From Piscicola geometra (taxonomy: Eukaryota > Annelida > Clitellata > Hirudinida > Piscicolidae), in assembly GCA_943735955.1 (NCBI GenBank), contig OX030956.1, positions 3,155,412-3,219,411 of the forward strand: a stretch of 64,000 bases of DNA. The letters run 5' to 3'. Positions 13,201-24,400 of the stretch are shown piece after piece (within the stretch, counting starts at the first letter, position 1; each line of letters opens with the position of its first letter). A program made the translations under genes and the position numbers. The notes under the pieces are model-generated. The model ran no database searches, was not told the DNA's origin, and saw only the letters and a list, made by a program, of their open reading frames with translations.

Positions 13201-16200
13201 ATAAGAAATATTTTAAAAGGGTTTTTACAATAAAAAGAACGGAATGAACTTTACTTGGAATAGCGAAACTGTCGCACCTAATAAAACTATAGTTAATTTA
13301 TTTTTCAATCTGCCTCAAGAACTTTTTTTATATAATTTTATTTATTTAAGAACTTAAATGCAAGACAATAAAAAAATGAAATGTCATGGGTCAATCATTG
13401 CATTTTCTTTCTGATAATATGGATTGAAAAGAGCCTTGAGGTCCATATGGACACCATAGTCCTCCAATGGTAAACAAAATTCAAACTCGAATTGAAAAAA
13501 ATGACTAAATAACATGATTGTCTTTTATCATCATCATCGAACGGGCGCAGATAAAAGATCAGAAGACCTCTTTTACCGTGCTACGACGAAATGACTTCAC
13601 AGCTTTTTGTTCACTGCCCATGAATGGCCTCGAAACAGTCAATTAACTTGTAGCCAAGACATTGTCTTCATTGCCTTAAATGTGTTATCTCATTAAGTTG
13701 TAAAAACTCTTTGACCCGGTTGATAAGGCAGAAACAATTAGGATTTCGAAGCTCTTACGAATGACTTTAAGAACTGCTCAAAGTAAGTTTATTATATCTA
13801 TCTTTTACTGAAAGATAATCTGCAGAATAAAAATAGTAACAAAAATTATGTGTTGTTTCAGTGAAGCCCTTAACAAAAAACAAACGTAGTGATTGAGTCT
13901 GCTCATTTTCATTGCTGTTAGAGAAAGAAGTAGATATTTTTCATTGGAAATGATATTCATCACTGCTACACACCTATTTTTTCAAAACAGAGGGTTAAAA
14001 ACTTTTCAGATGTATGTTTAAAAATTCAAATAACATAGTTAAAAAATTTTTTTATTTCTATGAAGTGATTCAAATGGCACATGAGACTCCCTTTGTTAAA
14101 TACTGTAAGGATGAGTCGTCTAAGAAGTGGTTTCTCAACAATGTTCATTTCATTTCAAGTATAAAAAGCAAATTATTTTTTTGAATTTACAAAAATTGTA
14201 TTTTTATTTCATCAATTCAAGATAACTTTCTTTTTAAATAGCAGAAAACGAAAATTAATCCAATGAATTCAATATGTATTATTTTAATGTTATTACTAAT
14301 TTATTTTTTTCGAATTTTCCTAGAAAAAGTATTTATAGAATTTCACATTGATATTTACATGTTCACGACATCTGATGATTAGTTGGAAGAACATTCGTCT
14401 CTTCAATAACTCTGATTCTAAGTTTTTTGAGTTTCAGCCAGTGGATAGTTTGTTTAACTTTTAAAAAGCTAAAATTATATTTTGACACGAGTCTTTGACA
14501 GATTAATCGCAACATTGATGCAATATACTACCCTGTCTAACACAATTACCTTTCTTTTTCAATCTGAAACCCTCATTAGTCTTCCTAACCCAACATTTAT
14601 TCCTAGGTTTACTTATCCATCATTTCAATTACTCATTAATCTGACAACACAACATCCTTTGAAACGTTATTTTTCTTTTTAGCCCATTCATTTTACTGAC
14701 CAACCAACAATTCTATACTATCTATCTTAATTCCTTTGAAATATATTAATTTATTACATTAGGTTATTCATGTTCAACATTGATATAAATTTAAAATATT
14801 GTATTTTTTATATATATTAGTTTAATTTTTTAATTTTTATTATTTAAATTATTTTCTTTTTTTTCCACTTTTTCTTAAATCAGCTTGCTCGCATCAGTTT
14901 GCTTTCATTCCACAGCGGATTTAAAACAAAGCTCTTCAGAACCATTAAAATCCTCAATTTATTTTGAAAATGACTACGCTTTGTTTTAGAGATTTATTCT
15001 AAACTGTTGTTAGCATGTTGTTGGTTCCTTCTCTACTTATCGAAAGTAATTAAAGCCGTACTAAAAAGATTTTTTTGTAAGTTCGTAGATGGTGCCGAAA
15101 AAGAAATTTTGATTGCATAAAGTTTAAAATCTTCATTTTTTTTTATTTGCACATGCAGTTTTCCTTGAAATACACCGTTCTAACAAGCGCACTTATGTTT
15201 TAATTATCAACTGTAATTCAAAAGACTGTCTTTACAAAGTCCAAAAGTCTAAAAATTATATTTTTAGCCAAAAGTTTTTAAGATGCAAAAAATAGTAATA
15301 ACGTTTCACATTTCTTTAATCTGCAAGTTAATTTTTGTTTTAGCCTGTATTATTTTACTATTATTCAGTTCGAAACATGACCCAAGTCATCTAAAATTTA
15401 ATTTTAAAATTCTGATATATGCTTTGATATTGTCGTTGATGTTGAAGGCATGCTTGACGCTTTCATCCCACACATTTCTCATTGCAGACAAAAAGATAGA
15501 TTGAACAGCAAATAGAAACCCTCTTAGAGATTGTTGCATTCTATTTCATAGGTGTTTCTATTTTAAGTGTTTCTACGTTGGAAGAATGTAAACAACTCTT
15601 GCTGCAAGAAACCTCAAGATATTTTAAAGTTTAAAACCGCTTTTTCTCCTCGTAACTTTCATACATTTTCAATAAAACAAAATTTTAATCGCTTAATCTT
15701 CTATTTACAACTTTTTAAAAATTATTAACTTTTAAAATTATTTTTAAGATTATTTAAATTTTGAATTCAAAAGATTTTATTATTATTATTTATAAAAATG
15801 ATTTAGAAAGATCCTATTTAATCGCTTGGGGCATTGTGAAAAAGAATAGTCAAAAAGTGTTCATGAGGTTCATTCAATGTGGTAATAGTAGTAAGACGGT
15901 CTTAGAAACCTGGTGAAATTCAGTTTATTACGCATATCATATCTTCAATTTTCAAACGTTCCAAAAAGATAGAGTTTATGTTACAGGTCTCAAAGCCAAT
16001 CTCAGATGTCTCACAAATATTCTTCTTTTTTAGCCCGTTTAGAAAATCTCAACATAACATTTCAGATTTTGGCCCTTGTCTTTACGGTGCTCATGGCACA
16101 GGCAGTTAGGACGACTAAAAGGGAGAGGCTCACCATGCGGGTTTGAACTGAATGCTTTTCATGAAACTTCAAGACTTGTCCAAGGCAATAAACTTTTTTC

Positions 16201-16281
16201 TTCTGATACATAAAAGTTCAGTTTCATAGATAAGTGTGCTTAACAGAAAAGTTTTGGTGGTTTACAAAAGCATGCTGTTCA

Positions 16282-16339
16282 ATCAATCAATCAATCAAAT
16301 CAATTTCTATAGCGCTCTTTCCTCAAATTCAAGAGCGCT
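16282..16339. repeat. (TCAA)n plus perfect 9-bp hairpin, repeat-family end
   Basis: Tandem TCAA units lead into TTTCTATAGCGCTCTT. AGCGCTCTT at 16311-16319 pairs perfectly with AAGAGCGCT at 16331-16339 around an 11-nt loop. A tetranucleotide tail next to a fixed hairpin suggests one terminus of a transposed element. Confidence 0.6.
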
Positions 16340-16540
16340 GGTAAATGAATTTGTTAAACAGATATGTCTTCAGATCCGGACGAAAAGTAAATAATGATAT
16401 AGAAGTAGTTAAATAAGGAGGTGATGAGTTTCAAATATATGGACATCTTTAAAAAGGGTCATCTAAGTAAGGTAATAATTGTCTAATACGTCAGTTTTCA
16501 ATAGATAATACAATTATCATAATACTATTCTGATAATAGA

Positions 16541-16800
16541 CATAAACAGTCATGTGTAGAAGATTCGTTCTGACAGTCTGTCCTTCATCTGCAGAGCTCA
16601 TTTGCCTTGTGAAGTAAGTAGCAAGTGGGTGCTTGCAAGCTGTGCACTGGTGTTCAAATTGAGGCCCTGGCACTTCTTCATAAACACAGTCATGTATTGA
16701 AGATTCGTTCTAACAGTCTGTCCTTCATCTGCAGAGCTCATCTGTCTTGTGAAGTAGGTAGCCAGTGGGTTCTTGCAAACTGTTGATCAACACCCTTTTT
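16541..16800. repeat. Tandem duplication, unit about 140 bp
   Basis: CAGTCATGT at 16547 and 16687 starts two copies sharing GAAGATTCGTTCT, ACAGTCTGTCCTTCATCTGC, AGAGCTCAT and CTTGTGAAGTA. The offset is 140 bp; the second copy runs to about 16785-16800. The 60-codon minus-strand frame in unit 1 is broken in unit 2. Confidence 0.8.
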
Positions 16801-18259
16801 TTCTCAATGTTTTGAGGCCTAAAAACCTATAATTTGTCTCAAACTCTAATAAAAATTAATCCGTGGCAGCCGTACTAGGATTTTTAAACACTTTTACTCA
16901 AAGGTGAGATCTAGCACTAGCAAGGGAAATCTCATTAGTCTATGGACTACTTTTATTACCAAAATTTTGCTTGTCTATGTTTTTTATATAAAAAATTTAT
17001 TTTTTGTAAAACAACAATAATATTTTTTTTCTTTAAAAAATAAGAATAGGAGAATATCAAAAAACTATGATAATATTATATTATAACAACATAAGGTTGA
17101 CGTAGAGTTTAAATCTTTCAATTTCGGTTAACCATTAACGAATCTATAGTTTTATTTTATCAAAAATAGGACCAAGAAAATAAGAAAAAGACAAAAAAAT
17201 ATAAGCAGCTAAAATAATTATCTCATTTTCAAGGTTTATTTTTATAATTTATTTGATACATTTTAGTAATATTATCGATTTTACTTTGTTCAATCCTCAA
17301 GAAGAAATGAAATAAAAAATAGAGATTATGAAGAAGCGAGAAAAAGTGAAAAGAGAGAAAGAAAATGTGAGAGTGTGTGTAGACAAGAGTGTGAAAGGGT
17401 CGCGAGAATGCAGCCAAAACAACTATTTCACATCTAAATTACCGGATATATTTTCTAATTGGTTGCTTAAACGTGAAATTATGGATACTCGATTTGAATT
17501 TACGTTTTGTTTGAATTTTAAAATTGTTTTCAGTCATTATATTACAGTTTTCTTTTAACATTACGCATAATAAAGATTTGTTCTAATGGAAGAAAAATAA
17601 CTGAAAATCATAGTGTACATAATTCAATAAATTTATAATTGATTTTTTTCAAAAGTTAGAAAATATATTTTGATAGAAAATATTTGTACATGAAAAATGA
17701 CGTAAAGATTATTTTTATGGAATGCAATTAGATATTTCTTTTTCTCTTGCATTTGAGGTAAGTTTTTCATTTAACATCATTGTTTTTTTATGTAAATGAT
17801 ACATTTTATGCAAATATCGAACTTTAATAAAACTTTTGTATTGAATTTCTATCTCCATCATTTCGAGTACGACTTTCGCTTTACATTCACATAGTGATTA
17901 CAATGCATTTTTTCCCTATTAAGTTGTTGAAACTTAATAATTAATAACTATTATTAATCTATAAATACACTGATATATGTCTATTTTATCCTATTCAGAA
18001 TTAGAGCTGAAGTCATCAATGATGCAAATAGATCAACTAAGGCAGAAAAAAACAAACAAACAGAGAATTGGAAATGAACCATCTCTTTACTTATCTTCCC
18101 TTCAGCTTTAAGCCTAATCACTTTCTTCATCAATTTCAACTAGAAATGATTATTTACTTAACAATTGCAGCCGATCTCAACAATAAATTAATTGTTAAAA
18201 ATTTACGCAATAAATGTTATCGAATAAATTTAGTTTAATTCACACGACTTCCACACACA

Positions 18260-18426
18260 ATGAACGAAATAGTGAATATTGCAAAAGCTAACCAACCCGA
18301 GGAGCCGGAAGATGCATTGACGAACGAAATAAATAATGCTGGTGGTGCTTTGGGTAGGGTGAATGGAGGTTTGAGTGCTAAGGGAGACGACTTGACAGTG
18401 CAGAACGTTACAAGAAGGCTTCATAG
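18260..18426 (+). CDS. CaV2: CaV2 exon 1: N-terminal cytoplasmic segment
   Basis: An open reading frame from ATG 18260 gives 55 residues starting [16 protein letters not shown] and ends in phase 2 at donor GTGATG (18427). Joined to exon 2 it reads [15 protein letters not shown], leading into the conserved pre-IS1 segment [12 protein letters not shown]. An in-frame TAA at 18236-18238 shows that the frame does not extend upstream. The sequence itself is not conserved, as is usual for CaV2 N-termini, so the support is phase and position. An alternative upstream first exon cannot be excluded. Confidence 0.65.
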
Positions 18427-21400
18427 GTGATGTTAATTAAACTTTTTTACAAACTTTAACAATTATCGTTATGAGCGTTTTTTAAAATAAATTTAGTTTG
18501 AAAATGAAGGTATGATTAAAAATAAAAGAATAGGAATAAGCAATTTCTTAAATCAAAGAATTTTCAGAACTTTGACCAACGAGTACAACCATTGCCATAG
18601 TAGGTACGAATTGCAAAATTTTCCGCTCAAGTGGTCTGGAAACCCGTTTGGGTTATAAAAATAATGCTTATTATTGTTTTAGTCATTATTAATTGTATTA
18701 TTTCATATATAGATATTTATTTGAAGTTTTCTTATTTTTAAAATAATAATTATTATTATTCTGTTATATATATGTTGTTGTCTTATTTGTATAATAATAA
18801 TTATTATTATTATGTTGTGATATTTAAAATGAAATTGGAAAACTACTCACGAAACCTTGTCGGAAATGCAGAGTTTCGCAAACATTGCCATAAAACATGT
18901 TTACAAGAATTGAAAGTTTTTAATACACAAATAATTGGATTTGTGTGCGTTTTATAAAAAAATCAGAGCAATTACTTTTTTATTTGAGAATTAAAAAGAT
19001 AATTATATTTTTACATTTATGATGTTTTTTACTGCAATTTAATTTCATGATAATCATATCTAGATCTGTACCAAATATTCGCATTGAAATCGTTTCTGTA
19101 CCAACTAGTTAACTTTTTAATTATCAGTGGTTTGTTTTCAAAGTTCAACATGTTTTGTTGAAAATTGCAAACTAAAAATTTGTTAAAAAAGCGACAATAG
19201 GAGTTTTTTGAGGTCTATTTAATAAACTGTACATAATATGTATACTACTTCAAAGGAATAATAAAATCAGATTTTAATCAAATAAATGTATATTGTTAAA
19301 ATGACTAGGAATTTTCCAAAAACCATTTTCTTAATCAGAAATTAAATATTAAAATTTATAAAACCCTTGTTTTACATTCACTTTAATGCGCAGACTGGAT
19401 GCAGGAATGGTTTCAAAGAAGAAAGAAACAAGGTCCTTATACCTATTTGGAGATGACAATGTCATCCGCAAGTACGCACAAACCATCATCGAGTGGGGAT
19501 ATCCTTTCAAAGAAATTTTGTTTTCAATTTTTTTTAAAAGCTTTTAGAATGGTCCAGAAGCTCTGAGCCTTGATTCCATTTGATTAATTCTAAAGCTTTT
19601 GATTATTCTCGCTATTTAATGAGTTTAAATGTTTTTGAAAATCATACTTTTTTAATAGTTATTTAATATTTAATGAAAGTGTTAATTTTTTCATTCATGT
19701 TTAATATACACAACAGTGTTTCAAGTTTTGTGACACTAAGCTAATTTTTTACGTTTTTTTTATTTAAAAAGTATTGAAAAAATAGTATCATTTTTAAAGC
19801 ATCGAAGTTTAAAATCTAATTTTTAAAAATAAATTCTAAAAAGATAGAATAAAAAAATTAGATAACAAGAGAGCTTCTGGGCTACTATTAATTTAAAACA
19901 CTCAAATCAAAAGTTCCTCTCCATAACTAACTCGCTTGACGTACACGCCTTTCGAGTACATGGTGCTACTCACCATCATAGCCAACTGTATCGTTCTGGC
20001 TTTGGAAGAGCATCTGCCTGAGAATGATAAGACTCCCCTTAGTGTTGAACTGGTTTGTTTTGTACATTGATTTCAAAACATTCACATACGTAGATATTTA
20101 GATATTCTTTAAAGAATTTAAATATGCGAATCCATATTTAAAATTTGTCACATTTGTAATCGTATTTAAAATTTATAATGCATATATGAAGTACACAAAG
20201 TGTATGCTTGCTGATACGAATTCAGTGTACGACTGATTACGTCACACAGCACCAGAACAGCTAGAGGCCTGCACAAAAGCGTTGTGCATAAGGCCATTTT
20301 TGTCGCCCTCTTCTTTCTAAAATTTCGATCTGCTTATTTATATAGACATCTATAAAAGTATGATTCTTTTATTGCTTTATGACCATAAAGATTTCAACTT
20401 TTCTCAAGTTTATCTTTCTTTATTCATCACTTTTTTTGATGTTTCACATTTTAATGCTTTGAATAAATAAACAATTCATGCTTCAAGTGCAAAAATATTC
20501 TGTACTTAGTTTTCGACTCACGGTTTTATAAACTTTTCATTGAAACCACAAGATATAGACCATTATGCTCAGTACCTTTACGTACACTTCTCCCAAGAAG
20601 TGTTCATTTTTATTTAGAAATTTAATTTTAAAACAAGTTTTTCCTAAAATTCTATGAGGATTTTTGGGAAAAGTAAAATGTTAGAATTATATTAGTAAAA
20701 AAAATAATTTGTAAAAGTTCCAAAGAAAATCAAAACACTTTTTCCTTAAAATTTTCATTGACAGACACCATACTGAAAGCAGCATTTCACTACACAGGAA
20801 AAGACAGAAATCTACTTTCTTGGCATATTTTGCATCGAAGCGATGTTCAAGATAGTGGCACTGGGCTTTGTGCTGCACAGGGGTGCTTATCTGAGAAATG
20901 CCTGGAACATGATGGACTTCATAGTCGTTGTCACGGGGTTTGTGAGAATAGATGTTCTTGTCGTTCTTGTTATTCAAATTTTTTATTTAGATTTTGGACT
21001 AGTAACGCAAAAAGTTTTTATTTAAAAACTCAATTTTTATATAAACAAATTTTGAAAATAGTGCAAAAGTTCTAATTTTTTAAAAATAGTATTTCTATTA
21101 TTAACAATCACTAACAAAGAAATATTTATTAACACTCTAATTAAATAAAAAATATGTTTGAAAAAAGTGTATAATAATGTTAAAAAATGATTTTACAATT
21201 ATATTTTTTTATATAAACAATTTATTTGAATATATCAACAACTTACGTTTTCATACGGTTTTATTTGTAGTCAACAGATATGAATTATAAGTGGTAGATT
21301 TTACTTTTCAAACAAATAAAATAATTTGAACATTATGAAACTAAAATCGAAACGAATAGTGTACATTAGGTTTATTATTTGAAAAACAAAATTTGTCTAT

Positions 21401-24400
21401 TAAAAATTTGCATGCAAAATTTAAATGATTTAAATAAAAAATATGAAGTATAAAAAGTTTCATTATTATTGTTAATAAAACTCATTCGAAAACATAATTT
21501 TATTAAAATAATATGAATTAATCTTTATTAATGAACTAACTTTATTAATCATACTGATGAACTTATCCTTTTTTTACGATTTTGAAATAAATTTTATTAA
21601 ACTTCGGTATGTTACATTTAATTGGACAAATAAAATCCAAGCTTTGAGCATATTATGCAAACTAAACGTGCTATTCGGTGATTTTTAAATTAATTTGATA
21701 AGGTTTCATATTTCCGCGATAAAAATTAATTTAGGGATTTTTCCACCATGTATAAGTTCTATTAGCACTTTGACGTACACATTCATCTTTTTGTGTTTGT
21801 TTCTTGTGCTTCTTGCTTCAACGACACGGTTTCACAGTCCCTTCCTCGCTAGCTATGTACATTGTACATTGTAGGACTGCGAAACCGTCTCGTATAGGTA
21901 TACTGTTGAAATGGTTTTTGAAGTAATATAATTTGCGTTGTAAAGTATATTAAAAATGTAAATTGTTCGTAATAATATTCAGACAAAATATTAAATCTGT
22001 GCTTTTAAATTTTGAACATACAAATAATTTAAATAAAAAGCTATTGAAAAGAATAAATATTTATTCAAACAAGAGGTCGGACCGGGTACCCGATCTGACC
22101 GGGTACCCGCGGGACTCCCACGGGAACGGGAATGAAAAGTAATTTCGGGACGGAAAAAGTCGGGAACCGGGAATAGGTTTTCGGGACGGGAACGGAAATC
22201 AACCTTTAAATCGGGAACGGGAAAAAACGCAAACGGGAATCAACTTTTAAATCGAGAACGGTAAAAACGGGAATAAAAGTTGTTGGGATTGGATTCTTTA
22301 ACAATGATTTTTTACCAAACTTCTAAGTATGGAAATCTCTATTTCATCGATACTCTGTATTTAAAATAGGTATTAAATGCAATAGAAATGTATAACGAAG
22401 CCACCATTGCCAATGGCGAAATCTCCAACACTACATTTGAAGTTGTTATGATGAGTCCAAAGATTAGGGAGATTATAACAAATAGGTGATGATGAAAACT
22501 TGTCAGATGAAATCAAAATGGTCAGTTATATTATTTTTATTTTATAAATTATTACTTTTAATTTGAGTGATTAATTTCCAAATGATTGTCCAGTTGATCA
22601 TTTCGACAAAAGAAAAGATGCCCATTGATCTTATTCATATGGCAGCGTGAAACAAGTTTTGGATAGAAATACCAAGACTTTCATTAGAAAAAACTTAATT
22701 CTATTTTTACAGCCAGACCGAGCTGCAGTGCCGTTGAAAAAAACAAATTATGGTTATTTAGACCTATTATGCTTGTTTTTATAACGTAAAAAGTATAATA
22801 AAATTATTATACTATCAAATTATACGAATGATTTTATATTTGCAGTTGTGGAGAATAAGAATGTTGTCAAAAAACCTATTTCTAACATTATTGAAGAATT
22901 AATAATAATGAAAAAAAATTCAGAAGAGGATGAATTGTACAAATATTCACAATTACGTCCCAACATAATTGAAGATTATAAAGATGTTAAATCAATTGGA
23001 GTAAAATGAGCGATTTTCAAATACTACAAGAAGTAGCCAACATTTTGTTTAGTATACCTGCAAGTTATATTCCGTGAACGGAATTTTTCAACATGTTGTC
23101 GTTTAACTTCAGACCCAAAATCATCTCATTTGAAAGCTAAAACTCTTGACGGTTTAACCCATGTGAAAAGCAATGAAGACTTGATTGAATTACTCAAAAA
23201 CAATTAATACTTTCATTCCAATAAATGTTTGAAATTTGAATCGTGTTTTTTTATTTTAGTAAAAAAAATATTCTCGGAATTTCAAAGAATACATTTTAAG
23301 AAATGTTAATTCGAGAACGAGACGGGACTGGGAATGAAAAATCGTCCATGTCCGACCTCTAATTCAAACTAATTATAATTGGATTTGAACAGATGTCACG
23401 ATGTTTTAATTTAGTTTTTTTTCTAACCGCAACTACTGAGCCGAATACGAGTAGTAAAAGATTCTACCATTTGAGCTCAAAGCAAATATGAGAATACTAA
23501 TCAATAATTTTATTACATTTTAGCCTTGGCTTCGGTTTTTAAACAGATTAATTAAAGCAGCACCCTTTTTATCCGATTTTTGGTGAAGAATCTTTGTTTA
23601 AACATAATTGTTTTGACAAATTCAATGGATATCATTTTCGTTGGTGAACGGGTGGCCTAGTGTGTAAAAAAACATTACATATGCTTCAATAGCCTACGTT
23701 ATTTTGTGTTTTTAATGATGGACTAGTTTTTTCAATTATTTCGCTATGTTTTATGAAAAAAAACGTTAAAATATCGTATAATTTGTCAAGATAATGAAGT
23801 AATTACAATTTGCCAAATAGCGACATGATAATTTAGAGTATTTTAATGTGCAAAAATAAATTTTCATTTTGCTGATGCAGTTGTTAGTGGCTATTTACTT
23901 GTCATGTTTCTTTTTTACCAGTAATATTATGTGCTCATAGATATTTTCAAACATTTTCTGTATCCTTAATTAGTGCGTGTGACCAACAAGAAGTCATCTT
24001 AAGAAAGTAAATGAAGGTTATATGTTTCTAATTGGAAAATTTTAGAAATATTTCTATTTTTGTTTTTATATTTAAGATAAGCAAATTGTGTTCAAGGCTA
24101 ACAGTGCATTTCAGTCTGAGATGAGTCTGAAACCATGCAGTTAATACCTTTAAGTTCTATTAAACTTATAAGTTTTAAATCATTCTTTGAAAACTGGAAT
24201 TGCAAACAAAGTTAATAGTGTATCTATTAAAAGCGCTATTATTTTTACTTCACGTTTTAAAAAAGTAGTAACAGTGAAAATGTCAACCATTTGAGTGTTC
24301 TAAGATGTTCAAAAACGCTAACCCTGAAAGAAATGTCAAAAAAATAATACAATCATAAAAATACTCATGCAAACCCAATAAGAAAAAAAACATTTTTGAA

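Larger units (their letters stand above)
1..18259. other. AT-rich region with no supported gene
   Basis: Upstream of CaV2 I see no reading frame longer than about 75 codons with protein-like content. The only longer frames are cysteine/valine artefacts of the GT repeat. Islands of higher GC at 7480-7790 and 12770-12960 could be decayed mobile elements or isolated exons, but I recognise nothing in them. Any CaV2 promoter or 5' untranslated exons should lie in the right-hand part and are not identifiable by eye. Confidence 0.6.

Noticed and set aside
20938..20946. Stronger-looking donor GTGAGA at 20942 for CaV2 exon 4
   Set aside because: It would need phase 0 entry into the next exon. The donor at 20938 matches the phases of both IS4 exons and the family loop length.
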